Of a stretch of DNA of 64,000 bases, positions 50,801 through 62,800 are shown one piece after another. The DNA comes from Corylus avellana (Eukaryota; Streptophyta; Magnoliopsida; Fagales; Betulaceae). A program made the translations under genes and the position numbers. The DNA lies in the NCBI RefSeq assembly GCF_901000735.1, contig NC_081544.1, forward strand, positions 33,431,235 to 33,495,234. The letters are read 5' to 3'. Position 1 is the first letter of the stretch; each line of letters begins with the position of its first letter. The notes below the pieces were generated by a model. The model had not been told where the DNA came from, searched no databases, and worked only from the letters and a program-made list of their open reading frames with translations.

Positions 50801-52384
50801 TCATGAATTATCTAGTTTTAACCCATGCATATCATTTGTGTTTTTCTTTCTGCAATTTCAGGTACAAATCAGGCTCCAAGAACTGGCACAGATGTTCTAC
50901 TGGATCTTTTGTCTATCGAAACACCTCCTGCACAAAGCAGCTCATCCACACCTGATATATTATCTGCCAGTCAAGTTAACAAATCACCAGTTTCATCATT
51001 GGAGGGACTCTCATTGTCATCTTCACTTTCTGCACGAGCCACTACTCCTGTAGGAGCTTCTCCTATGATGGATTTGTTGGATGGCTTTGTTCCCAATTCA
51101 CCAATACCTGGTAAAATTTGGTCTCAGTTGGATATCTTTTTCAGATATGGTTTTTTGTCAAAGTAGTGATAGCCTTTTGCTTTATGAACAGAAAATAATG
51201 GTCCAGTTTATCCATCTGTCATCGGGTTTGAGAGCAGCTCCTTGAGAATATCGTTTGACTTCTCTAAGCCACCTGGAAACCCACAAACAACATCAATCCA
51301 GGCTACTTTTACAAATTTGTCACCAAATGTCTATACAGATTTTATTTTCCAGGCAGCAGTTCCAAAGGTAAGGCCAGATACTAGGCTTTTAAATGTCTAT
51401 TCTACTTTTGTTTAATATTCAACTTGACATTGGATTTTCTCGCCCTTTCTCTGTGGTGTTTTATGTGCTGTTTTAAATTATATCTCATGCCTTATTTTGT
51501 ATTTATAGGTGACATTGTTGTCTCTTCAATATAGATTGTTCATTATTGTTCATTCATTTTCTCTGGCTTCCATGTTGCTTAAATTCTTAGGTGTATTTTC
51601 TCCTTGTTCAAGATGCAGTTGTGATATCTTTTGTTGTTTTAAACCCACAGTTTCTTCAATTGCACCTGGATCCAGCTAGCAGCAATACTCTCCCTGCAAG
51701 TGGTAGTGGATCCATCACACAAAACTTGAGAGTTACTAACAGCCAACACGGAAAGGTATATGACTTGAATATTCTCCTCTTTATCTGCATAGTGCAGAAC
51801 CTAGACTTCATGACAATGCATATTATGCTTCAGTTTGTTATCCAATTAGCTTAACATTTTTTTCTTAACCTAGCTTCAATTTAAAAGTGCCCTTAATCAT
51901 CTACTTTTTATCTATGTCAATTTTGTTTTTTCTTTATAGATTTTTTGGCCTTTTCTTTAAGGCTGGCATTGAGTTTGTCTTTCCAACCTCAAAATTGACT
52001 AAAAGGGGATAGAAATGCCCTGTTTACTTATCATGAAATGTGTGTAATGAATTGGTGAAATAAGTTAATATTGAATCAAATTAATTTTCTGGAGTTGTGC
52101 GTACTTGTTTATATAATCCGGTACAACAAAGACGAACCCTACTAGGAATTTGATATGACTTTTTTGTGTAGTCCAGGAACCCATGGCTTATTTTTTTTAT
52201 TCAAATTAACCGTATCTTAAAAAAATTTAAACCTTTTTTCTTTGCTGTGTGAGATTGTAGATAGTTACTAAGTTGATTTTATTTTCAGAAATCTCTTGTC
52301 ATGCGAATAAGGATAGCTTACAAGATCAACAACGAAGATATTTTGGAGGAAGGACAAATTAACAATTTCCCTGGTGGTTTGTGA
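38394..52384 (+). CDS. AP1G: AP-1 complex subunit gamma (gamma-adaptin)
   Basis: Eighteen exons join in one frame to 877 residues: 38394-38425, 40691-40993, 41240-41381, 42129-42302, 42864-43043, 44716-44870, 45950-46040, 46501-46664, 47478-47532, 48165-48287, 48460-48555, 49115-49242, 49778-49882, 50025-50284, 50862-51110, 51192-51367, 51651-51755 and 52289-52384. All introns are GT-AG; exon 2 ends CA|GTATCC, a weak donor. The start is [20 protein letters not shown]. The adaptin trunk covers about 1-585 ([60 protein letters not shown]). The hinge has [12 protein letters not shown] near 628, a clathrin-box-like site, and [11 protein letters not shown]. The gamma-ear is at about 755-877 ([40 protein letters not shown]) and ends NFPGGL. 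AP-1 selects cargo into clathrin-coated vesicles at the trans-Golgi network. Intron 1 is 2.27 kb. The length matches Arabidopsis gamma-adaptins. Confidence 0.97.
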
Positions 52385-55323
52385 GATTGGATAGCGTTTT
52401 GATGTGTTAAAGATGGTGGTGCAGCAGGACTTTTCTTAGTTGCGGCTGGTGGTGTTGGTGCAATCTTCTGTTTCAATTCTTCAATTTGGCGCGGTAATGA
52501 TTTGTAACAATTATCGCTGATTTTGCTTTAGTTTGGGGTCATGGCTTCACACTTCTTTTTCCCCGTTCTTTTTTCCTTTTTGCAATTTTCTTCCTCGTGT
52601 AGGTGTTCTATGTACATTATTACACAATATTCCTGCAAGGAATCCTGGTAATTGAATTTTGCCTAGAGGCACATAGAGGAGGGAGGGAGCTCATGTGTCA
52701 TTGAATACATGAGGTGCTGTTGTTATTTTGTAGTTTGGATTCACTCACGAGCTTTTTTGTTTGGGAATCATTAAAGTCTCTGAGTTTAAACAGTTAGCAT
52801 ATTCCGATATGATTTTATGTAATATTTCATCATTATAAGTGAAATATCAGCTTTTTTTTTTTTTTTTGATATTTTTCTTTCCCCTCAAAGACTAGGCTTT
52901 TACATAAAATCATGGATACTTGGGTATATCATTAACTTTTTACTGGAGCTATTCTGATTATTTTTAGTCGAAATGTGGTCAAGTGAGAGTCTAAGTTAGA
53001 GTAACGTTATCATGAAAGCGTGCTTTGCCATGATCTCCCTCTTGTCATATTTGGGTTTAAAAACGAAGCAAGATCTCTTCCCGTCAATTTTTAGAATAGG
53101 ATCTTCTTTATTTCATTTTGAAATAGACAATATATTTTTTAGTCAAGATTTAAAGTTGGCACATCTCATGGTATAAATAATGTTAATATCAGCGCATAAG
53201 TCATCTCAAAGTGCATTAATGTAGACTGCATCATTGGTTACTGGTCACAAATTAATGAGACTCCAGTACGTTATCATAGGGGTCAAATTTTCATCTAGCT
53301 GAATTTTATTTGAAATTTTGGTGGTAGGTTAAAAAATGTTATATTCTAATGGTCAAGGTCTCTCATCAGGTTTCATGTTAGATTCACATGGGTGAGTTTG
53401 CTGAATTAGTATACCTATTTAGATAGCTATTTGAGGCTTTTTACGTTTTGTAATTATTTTCACACTGCTTTAATTTGTTTTGGTTTTATTGTTGGAAAGT
53501 CCACCCATTTTTCGTTTTTAGGATCGTTCCCACCTTCTTTCTTTCAGATCAAAAGTGGAAAACTTCATTTCCTGTAACCTCTTTTTTATTTAATTATAAA
53601 AAAATAATAATAAAAAAAAATTAAAGAATTAAAAAAATAATAAAAAAAAGGAAGGAGGCTTCCTTGCGCGATCTGTCGGAACAATTATCCAAACGTCAAA
53701 GATTTAAATAATATAATGGACAGTTTTATTGCACGGGGTCAAATTCATATGTTTGCTATTTTTTAGAGTGTGTGGAGGCCTTGGATATTACCGTAAAGCC
53801 CATAAGCCCGTGCCTATTTTGCCCGTCGACCCTCTCTGGGACTAGCATAGATTACATCACCATGAAAAAGATGGGAATCATTTTATATACATGAATTACT
53901 TTAAACGAGGTGGTGTGTCTGCTGTGGAGTTGGTATTGGTTTATGGTTTTATGATCTCAGATTCACCTACTACCGATACATCACTTGACTTTTGGCTTTA
54001 CTTGCTGGCATTTTGCTCACATCCAGCTTTCTCACGCTTGCACATTTGGCCCATCACAATCTACCAAATACGTTCGCAACCCCGCCCTTTTTCAACAAAT
54101 ATCAAATTGCACCAACTTATCCTCCATCTTTGGTAGATTTATTCTCACCTGCCCTCCACCTTAAAATCATGCACGAGGCATCCAAGTGGGGAAAATTTCC
54201 GGGTTAGTTTGGAAAAGAGTTTTGAGAGGAGAAATAAGAAAGGAATTGATTGATGTAATTTAAAGTAAAAATGAAATATGATTTTTTTTTTTTTGAGAGA
54301 AAAGTGAAGAAAATTGTTTGTTAATGTGAAAAAAAAACAAAAAGTAGCCTTAAAAATAAAAATACATGAAATTATCAAATAGAATGATGTATCCGTTGAA
54401 TTAGTTTGGGAAGGACATTTCCAAAGAGTAGCCATTTCATGCCAAAAAGAAACAAAAATATACCCTCATCCTCATGATGCTCAATCCTTTTCCTAACCCC
54501 ATCCAAATGTGAAAGCTATTATGAATGGGGTATGGGTTTTCGCTCTCACAACTGCAAAGAGCGGTGCGTCACTGGAGACACTACAACGACATCGTACCAT
54601 TGGATTCAGGTTCTTTGAAACGTTTCACTAGGAGAGATGGGGGAAACACTCGCCGTCGACCCCACATGCACCAGCCTATGTCAACGTTTCAAATCATGCA
54701 TCCTCATAAACAAGAGTCCCTCACACAACTTTTCACGAATCCCACCATCATTCATCCAACCAAAAAGTGAGAGTCTCCATGGGAAGATCAAAAGAAAAGA
54801 ATTTTATTTTAGACAAAAGCAAACTTCTAGAGAAACTCAAGGCATCCAAAAAGCAACATCTGATTTGACGCCACTGTGTAATCCTCTTTATTCACACAAC
54901 AAGTTTGCATCTAAAAAGACCCCTTTGTCTTTTGAATAAAACATCACATGGTATGGTGTGATGATATGCAATGCTTCATCAGTCTAATGAAATATGGGGA
55001 GTTTAAATGGGGGCAAAATAAGCTGCTCATTTTGTTTGAGGGATTGATTAAGGTGAGCACAATCCTTTCATGGCCGTGGTTTAATTTGCAGTTTTTGAAA
55101 GGGAAAAAAAAAGAAGCATTTCTTATATTCCAAAGATATGGACATAAAGGAAAAAAGAGTAATTTGCAATAAAGTTCAATAAACATGAGAGCATAATTCA
55201 CAGAAATTAGCATATGGGTAAGGAATGAACCCTTCAAAGAAAAAGCAAAAGCTGAGAGAATACTTATGAGATATAGTTTCTTCATTGAAGTAATGCCAAA
55301 AGAACAAAGCACATTGAATACCT
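52385..55323. other. Convergent intergenic region (gamma-adaptin and RING 3' UTRs)
   Basis: The first ~450 bases are probably the gamma-adaptin 3' UTR, and the last ~300 probably the RING gene's 3' UTR. Between them the DNA is AT-rich with A/T runs at 52852-52867 and 53600-53650. The frames at 53891-54207 and 54525-54939 show no domain. Confidence 0.5.
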
Positions 55324-56469
55324 TCATGCACACTGAGATCTATCAGGCCATGGCAAACTCACAGTGGCAGAAGATGAACCGGTTTCTGAGGAACTCGTGA
55401 ATTTACTCTTCTTGGACCATTGCCAGATCTTAGAAACAGAAAAGCTTTCTCCTTTACTTCCGAAGTTAATCTTCTTCCCCTCACCATCCCCATCAATTGT
55501 GGAATTCCCATTTTGTCCGGCTCTCCCTTTCACAATCCTCATACTACCACCAATTCCATTGGGACATAGAGCAACTTGCAGCTCTGAATCAGCAACCACA
55601 TATTGATAGGATCCCATGGAGTAACATCTTCTTGCATCCAAATTACTACTACTGGTCTCTTCCTCTCCTCTCTCTACTCCTCCTCCTCCTCCTCCTCCTC
55701 CATCGTTTGAGCTTCTAAATTTGCCAAGTCTTATAGAAAATACCCTCTTTTCACTAACAATCTCATTCTCTGAAGGTTTTTGACCAGAAATAACCCCACT
55801 TCCCCCAATGCTTGAAATCCCATCTTCTTCCCTTGAATCTTCAAAATAAAAAACTGGGTTTTCGATGTCAAACCCAGGTGTGTAAAGGTTCCCTCTACAA
55901 AGAGGGCAAGTTGAATTAGATAGCAACCATGTGTCTATACAACCAATATGAAAAGCATGACTACACATGGGAAGCAACCTCAACTTGTCTTGTTCTGAAA
56001 ATTCACAAAGGCAAACTGGACAATCAAATGGTTCTTTCAGACCCATTATTTCTTTGTAAAGGAAGACAGGGAGAGCATCTATGAAAGCTTGATCTAGGCC
56101 AGAATCGTGAAGGTGAAAGAGCTGTTGCAACTGTCTTTGAAAAGCATCGGACCCAGACATTTCTGGGTACCTGTCGGATTCAGTAATTGATGATGAAGTT
56201 CTATGCTTTGTAAGAAATCTGATCAGCAAGTGAAGGAGACCAGATATGAAAAAGATAACAGCTAGAATAACAATGATAAAAAGAATTGCAGGACTTATTT
56301 TACTCCCAGATGATGATGATGATGGTGGGGTTGACTGTTTCTGGTAATCACCATTATATGGCAATGAAGCAGAAGAAGATGGAGAAGAAGAGAGCGGTTG
56401 AGAGAGAGGAGGGCTGGTGAGAAAACCATCTTCCAGCCTGAGCCTGATTTGAGATTGACCATAAGACAT
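55324..56469 (-). CDS. ATL47: ATL-family RING-H2 E3 ubiquitin ligase
   Basis: A single uninterrupted frame of 381 codons is typical of the mostly intronless ATL family. A Ser/Pro-rich N-terminus leads to a transmembrane helix at about 60-84 (PAILFIIVILAVIFFISGLL), then SDAFQRQLQQLFHLHDSGLD with the GLD motif at 124-126. The RING-H2 has ligands C150, C153, C169, H171, H174, C177, C188 and C191, with spacing C-X2-C-X15-C-X-H-X2-H-X2-C-X10-C-X2-C. The C-terminal half has ENEIVSEKRVFSIRLGKFRS, a Gly run from a CTC repeat, SSNLDARRCYSMGSYQYVV and KGESFSVSKIWQWSKKSKF, all recalling Arabidopsis ATL47/ATL46. ATL proteins are membrane-anchored ligases that accept E2 partners through the RING. Substrates are unknown. 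Its neighbour to the left, gamma-adaptin, is convergent. Confidence 0.95.
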   Translation of the reverse strand: MSYGQSQIRLRLEDGFLTSPPLSQPLSSSPSSSASLPYNGDYQKQSTPPSSSSSGSKISPAILFIIVILAVIFFISGLLHLLIRFLTKHRTSSSITESDRYPEMSGSDAFQRQLQQLFHLHDSGLDQAFIDALPVFLYKEIMGLKEPFDCPVCLCEFSEQDKLRLLPMCSHAFHIGCIDTWLLSNSTCPLCRGNLYTPGFDIENPVFYFEDSREEDGISSIGGSGVISGQKPSENEIVSEKRVFSIRLGKFRSSNDGGGGGGGGVERGEEETSSSNLDARRCYSMGSYQYVVADSELQVALCPNGIGGSMRIVKGRAGQNGNSTIDGDGEGKKINFGSKGESFSVSKIWQWSKKSKFTSSSETGSSSATVSLPWPDRSQCA

Positions 56470-57856
56470 TTTAGGATATAGACATGCTAAATTCCACCAC
56501 TTCTCTCAGCTATCTTGAATCAAACACACACAGAGTCACCCATATGATACCTCAAGACACAATTTTTCTTGATTTCTTTGAGAATTGAGATCAAACCCAA
56601 CTCATATATTCCGGTAAACAAGCAATAGGCACATTATTTCTTGCACTCACGAGAAACCCATAATAGTTTAGTCAAATAATATGCACACAACATCCACGCA
56701 TTTTGACTCAGATTTCAAGCAAACAGGTAGGCGTTTGGAAGGAAAAATATTTACTTGATACCAAAAATACCACCTCTTTTTTATCTTTGCATTGACATGA
56801 AGCCCAACATATTGGAGTGTAAAAACATTGAAAAGGAACACACTTTAGAGATGTCAAGGTTGCAGTTTACCTACCTCAACCCTGAGAAAATCCGCCATTA
56901 ATGGAGACAATTTTTTCATGTACTTGATGAGTCTTGTCTTGGTCAGTGTTTGTTGCGGTGGGAAAAGAAAAAACAAACAAAAAATACACAAGAACCCCAG
57001 TAAACAAAAATGGTATACCCTTCGAGGGATTTTTAATTCTTTTATAATGGAAGAGAAAAAAAAAAAAAAAAAGAGACTACAGGGAATGACGAACGTAGCG
57101 TAGGAGCTTCCAAAAAGCGAAGGGAAGGCTAGAGAACCAAAAAGCACTCTAGGGGCAAAATTGTCATTTAATCTGACAATTGACAATGCACTTAAGGGCA
57201 TTTGACCCTTTAAACGTGTCACGGCACCCTTATTCATTGGTAGATTGGGCGTGCCACGTGCACACAGTTCTTGTCTTACAAGCACCTACACCATAATAAT
57301 AATAATTAATACATAAATTATAGTGAAAACCAAAATAATTAAAATAAATTATGAAATTAATATTGTCAAATAAAATATAGATATATACATAATTATATGT
57401 ACATTGATTTTTATTTTTCTTATTATTATTATATTTTTTTTGAGAAAAAAGTTTCAAATAAAGTAATGAAAACAAAATCTAACTTAATATTGGGCTACTT
57501 GGCGGACCTCATGTCCCTTGGCCCAAAAGTTCTTGGTCCCTCGATCCTTGGTGGTCCAATTAAGAACATCGTGCCATGGTGCATCTTCTTTTATGGAACA
57601 CCAGCCAGGAGGCACAACGCCCTTTAGAGTTTTGATTTGCAGATTTAAAAAAAAAAAAGAAAAAAGAAAATTCAGTTATAAATTAATTTATAAGAATTCG
57701 AATTTGACTTGGTTTTGAAAATAATTTGTCTGGTGCAAAAAACAAATTTCTTATTATAATATTTCCAGTTAAGTGTTTGGTAGGCAGTAGGCACGAAGAA
57801 ATCAATGTGTTAATAAATAATTTTCTCTCGCGGTGGCCTTTGGCAACCAGGGTAAG
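56470..57856. other. RING gene 5' leader/promoter and intergenic DNA
   Basis: The leader and promoter of the minus-strand RING gene should lie in 56470 to about 57100. No exon of the downstream transporter can be recognised. The frames at 56854-57285 and 57397-57718 have no domain. Confidence 0.5.
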
Positions 57857-59700
57857 TGTCACGGGGCTAATTTTTCACCTTCAACCAGCCACGTGATGGC
57901 CCTAAGCAACGCACCACACAGCGCCTTAGGCAGCCAACTCACCCTCACCAACTGAGGTTAGTGGAAAGCCAAGCACAGCACAAGCACAGCACACTTACTT
58001 TTTACGGGAGCAACACCTCCCAACCTTTACAATTCACTCAACGAATCTGTACAAGGACGGACTAGGGTCCACAGCATCCTTTGGAGCCCTTAGTCTCAAC
58101 ACCAACTCAGCCCTAAGGCTTACAAGAGATACATGAATGACCCAGCCACCAAGGCTTTACAAGACAACAATGAAACTCTCACACAGCCCACTGTTTCTCA
58201 CTACAAAGTCACTCAGCACTCCCCCAAGTGTGTGGCCCTCTTCCACAACACTTGTCTGTTACAAGCAAACCAGAACCTCCTATCTAGCAGCAAGCAACAT
58301 CTGCCTCCAGCAGCACTTCGGCAGTCTCCAGCACACACAAGCCTTCTCTGCCCTTGGTACTCCTTCAGCTCACTTTGAGCTCTCAAGCTATAGCCAAGCT
58401 TTCTCTCTTAGCTTTTCTGTACTCTCCAGCTTCCTGAGACTTCTCAGCCTCCTCCAACAAGCAGCCATGCCTTGCTTAAATAAGCCCCAGCATGGTTCTC
58501 AACTCATGGCAGTGGGCTGCCACCTGGCTCCAGCCCACTGCACCCAATGTAGCTACCAATAGGCATGCTGCCTCTCTTCAGCATGCCCTGCACCAGCCAA
58601 CCACGTGTTGCAGGCCCCCTTGGCCCATTTGAATTCGTCCAACCCCTTCAGCTTGTGCATTGCCCCAAGGCAGCCAACTTGTAGCCATCAGGAGGAATGG
58701 CTTTGCTGCAGTGGGCTGCCACCTGGCTCCAGCCCACTGCCTGTCGCAGCTTCACCATTTCCAGCAAGCAACCAGCCACCTGGACCATGCTCCCTGGTCC
58801 ATTCGAATTCAGCCAACACCATCAGCTGATACTGCTACAAGGCAACTCATTTGTAGCATGCTTTGCTGCAGTGGGCTGCCACCTGGTTGCAGCCCACAGC
58901 ATGGTGCAACATGGTCTCCTCCAGCAAGCAGCCTGCCACCTGGACCATGCTCCTTGGTCCATTTGAATCCAGCCAACGCCCTTGCTTAGCTTGCTGCCAC
59001 AAGGCAGCCCTTGCAGCTCCACTGCAAGCATCAACTGCACCATTGAGGCCCAGCAAGTTTCCTACCACTTGTCCAAGTCCTGCAGGCAAGGCAGAACACC
59101 ACTCTGCCCACTGTAGCAGGCAATGATCAGCCATGGGGCTTGGCCAGCGCCCCACACCATCCCACTGCTACACTCAAGGTCAATCAGCCTTCCAACTCCA
59201 CTGCAAGGCAATCATAGCACCCTGGCACAGCAGGTCTTCTTGAACAAGGCAAGGGCACCATGTGGCTGATCCAGCAAGCCACACCATGCTTCAACAGCAC
59301 CATCACTTGGGCAGGACAGTGCCACCACGTGGCCACTGCCTGCAGGCATTCCAGCATAACTCAAAGGCATCTTGGGCGCCATGTGGCCCCTCTCAGCAGC
59401 ATACTGCACCATGGTCCAGACAGACAAGCATACAAGGGCCTGGGCCACGCCCAGCCCACTCACACAAGCCATCCCAGCAATCCATGCGCCCCACAGCAGC
59501 TCTTGGGCCAACAGCAACGTGCCCAAGCACCTTGACAGTGCATGGGCCACTCCCTTTGATCCTTTGCAGCAAGCCTTAGCCTTCTCCAAGCATCATCCTC
59601 AACCTTGGCATGCCCCTTCATGCCTTGGCTTAGTGGCCAGCAGGGGTGCAAAGCACTCATGCCCCTGCTGCCACACCACAGCCACATTAGGGCCGTGACA
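57857..59700. mobile_element. Probable solo LTR: C-rich island with TG...CA inverted termini
   Basis: It begins TGTCACGGGGCTAAT and ends ATTAGGGCCGTGACA; the ends are inverted repeats with TG/CA boundaries, as in LTR retrotransposons. Most of the 1844-bp interior (from about 57900) is markedly more GC-rich than its flanks, with C and CA excess on the plus strand. No primer-binding site, polymerase or gag sequence follows, so it looks like a solo LTR. A 5-bp target duplication is not evident (GTAAG left, ACTAT right). Many overlapping frames on both strands are a by-product of the composition. Orientation is undecided. Confidence 0.55.
58509..59010. repeat. Three diverged tandem repeats (~160-200 bp) inside the LTR-like island
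   Basis: GGGCTGCCACCTGG starts near 58514, 58712 and 58872, each followed by CCAGCCCAC or GCAGCCCAC. GGTCCATTTGAAT, or in the middle copy GGTCCATTCGAATTC, with CCAAC follows near 58797 and 58955, and a related CCCATTTGAATTCGTCCAAC lies near 58624. Copies differ by substitutions and small indels. Confidence 0.7.
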
Positions 59701-59850
59701 ACTATACTCCCCATGTTGTGTTTTCTTGGTTATGTAATTGTATTTGTAACTTCAAATTCTTATCCAAGTTTATATTTTTCATTTGTTGGGTATTGTCAAT
59801 GAGCTGAATAACAGTGTCTTGTTCTTCCTTGGATCCTACCGTTGAACTAG

Positions 59851-62800
59851 GTTGAATACGACATTGGATGAAGTTATTGTGTTCCCCATTCCTGCAGCAC
59901 TTTACCTAGTCAAAAACTTGCTTCAGGTTGATTGTGGTGATTTTTTTTTTCCTCTTTTAGAAATTGCAATACCATTGGTCTTCTTGCTTCCCAAAATATG
60001 ATTATGTGTATTCTTTGTTTTTCTGTTGCAGTATTACATCTTTGCATATGTTGATGCGCCGGGTTATCAGATATTGAAGAACCTGAATATTATCAGTACC
60101 GGTGTTTTGTACAGAATTATACTTAAGAAGAAGTGAGTCCTTACTATCGTTGAAGTTGGATTGTCACCTCATCATCGAAAGCATTTGTCATAAAATATTT
60201 GAATTATCACATGTATGGTCATAACAACTCATTTGGTTCACATGTCACCTCATCAAAAAATCTGTACAGTTAAGAATGTTGGCATGAGTGGAAAGGGGAA
60301 TCAAAGAACCTCAGTTCTTTGTTTTCTTTTTGTTTGTCTACCTTTCAATTCAAGCCCATATTGGGTATGTGAAAACGTCCTTGAGCATAAGCGAATACAC
60401 TAATACAACTGCTCTTGGGCTGTGTATTTGAGGATGGAAGTGAAATCAACTATTATCTCCAGTTTGATTAAAGAAAAAGCTAATGTTCAAACAAATTAAA
60501 AGTTTAAGCCAAACCATATAAGACTTTGCAAAGTTTCTATTATACATTCTGTTCTAAATCTTTCAGGTTGAGCGAGATTCAATGGGCAGCTTTCATTCTA
60601 CTTTGTGCTGGGTGCACCACAGCTCAGCTAAAATCGAAGTAAGATTGATTACACATCTTCTGTTTGGATTGTTTCAGACGTAGTTACTTGTCTTTGGTAT
60701 GTTGACCTTGGAGATACTATTTGAATTATCACATGTATGGTCCATTCTGATGGACATGTGTGTTCCTGCATACCTATCATTCAGGTCGACATGTAGTCAA
60801 CCAATAAATTAAGGATATTTTTTTCACGAAATCTTTGATGACTTTGTATGAGTACAAGATATCTAGATGCAAGTAGCTATGTATTTGAGAAGCAGGGATT
60901 AGTGAACATTTTTTCCCACTATTTTATTCTGTAATTTTTATTTGAAATTCTGCTCATGTAATTTCAAGTTATTGGCCGTGCCTTAGAAAATGGCTTTGTT
61001 TTTGCAGTTCGGATCATGTTCTTCAAACTCCTTTTCAAGGTTGGGTGATGGCCATTGTGAGTTGCCTAAATTTTTTATGCTCTTAATTCAGCTTTGGGAG
61101 GAAAACTATAAAAGAAGAGGAAGCCATATTATAGCTTAAAATACTTGTTATTCTAATGGTGGGTACTTTCTTTGCAGGTCATGGCACTCTTGAGTGGTTT
61201 TGCAGGAGTATATACCGAGGTGAGCTTTCTAGTACACAGTTTGCACTCTAGTTCTTCAGAACCACATCATGTGTGTTTGAAGCCTGATCCAAGGCAACAT
61301 GATCAATGTTGGGGTTGAATATGGTTAGTTACTGGATTTCCTAACAGACTGATTGAGGATGTTGGAGCACCATTGAGTTAAAAAGGTGCAATTCCTCAAT
61401 TGAGCACTCTAGAAAACTTTTTAAGTAACTTGCTTATCATTTTGGCAGGCCATAATTAAAAAGCGTCCTATGAGGAACATTAATGTGCAGAACTTCTGGT
61501 TGTATGTCTTTGGGATGATCTTCAATGCCGGTGCTATACTGGTCCAAGATTTTGATGCAGTGATGAATAAGTAATTTGAGCTCTCCTCTCTGTTTCTGAT
61601 TCTCCTCTTGCAGTTGCTCTATCCTGAATCTTCTCCATTTTTCCCTGTGACTTAATTATTAAAAGATTATTTAGTGCCTTAGTAATAGAATATTCTTTCT
61701 TTTCTGCTTATGAGTTTAAGAAGTACTAATTTAGAAGTTATTGTTTTTTGTTCAGGGGATTCTTCCATGGATACTCGTTTATTACAGTTCTCATGATTGT
61801 CAACCATGCACTCAGGTATCTTACTCCCTCTCTTGGCGTCATCAAGCTTATCAGTAGCTTGTTCGCTTGCTCTAGTTATTTCTTTAGAGTAAATTCCTCA
61901 CTTCCAGGCATGAGGAATCCTTTATGATTTAGTAAAGCTTTTGATAATTATCATGTATTTGAAAACTATTATCAGAGACTATTTTAAAGAAATGTGACCT
62001 ACATGGTATTTCAGCCCATGTTATGAGAGTGCTTGGTTATGTTTTCATGGCTTAAAATATTTTCCACGCTCTTGGTGCTATTATATTTGGGTCAAGATAA
62101 AGAATTTTTTAGGAAATGTCTATGAAAAGATTTTTTTATTCAGCTATCTTCAAGATCCAATTGCCTATGGATTGATTGAAAAGATACTTTCTGCTTCTGT
62201 GTTTGCCCTTTGTTTTCCCACTCAGAAATGTATGAAGTGATGGTTCACTTTCAATATGGAGATTGGGAAGCACAAATAAGAGCTTGATTGGTGTTATTGT
62301 ATACAAACAATAATAAGATTTTTTTTATATTTTTTTTTAATAAGAAAAGGAAGATATTATACAAACTATAATTAGATGTAACCAGAGTATAGTAGCCTAT
62401 ATGTAACAAGCGCCCTTATTTGTTCACAAAGTCATCCCTTTTGTGATTGTTAGTGACTTCTATATCGTGGTGGGGGTTTCAGGCTTTCAGCCTTTAACAC
62501 ACACACACAGACACACACACCAATCTAAAAAGCTGCAGTATTTTTGTGATGGAAAAAACTGCACAAGATATTTTTTCCTGTAAAGAATTATCTACTGTTG
62601 TCTCTGTCACCATTCATACTCTTCTTTTATAGAATCTGCTTGCCTGATTTTCTTTTGTGCAGTGGCATTGCTGTATCAATGGTAATGAAGTATGCTGACA
62701 ATATTGTGAAGGTAAGACATGGAAATATAACTTTGAATCTTGTGAGACATTAGCTGAAGTGAATATATGTGAATCTATATGATATGCTGGAATTATTATT

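Noticed and set aside
53580..53650. Low-complexity AT/A-rich stretch resembling a short tandem array
   Set aside because: It is simple-sequence DNA with no regular repeat unit and spacer; there is no sign of a CRISPR or satellite array.
58133..59714. Many overlapping frames of 80-140 codons on both strands
   Set aside because: They come from the CA/C-rich, stop-poor composition of the LTR-like island. They overlap in several frames and show no motif.
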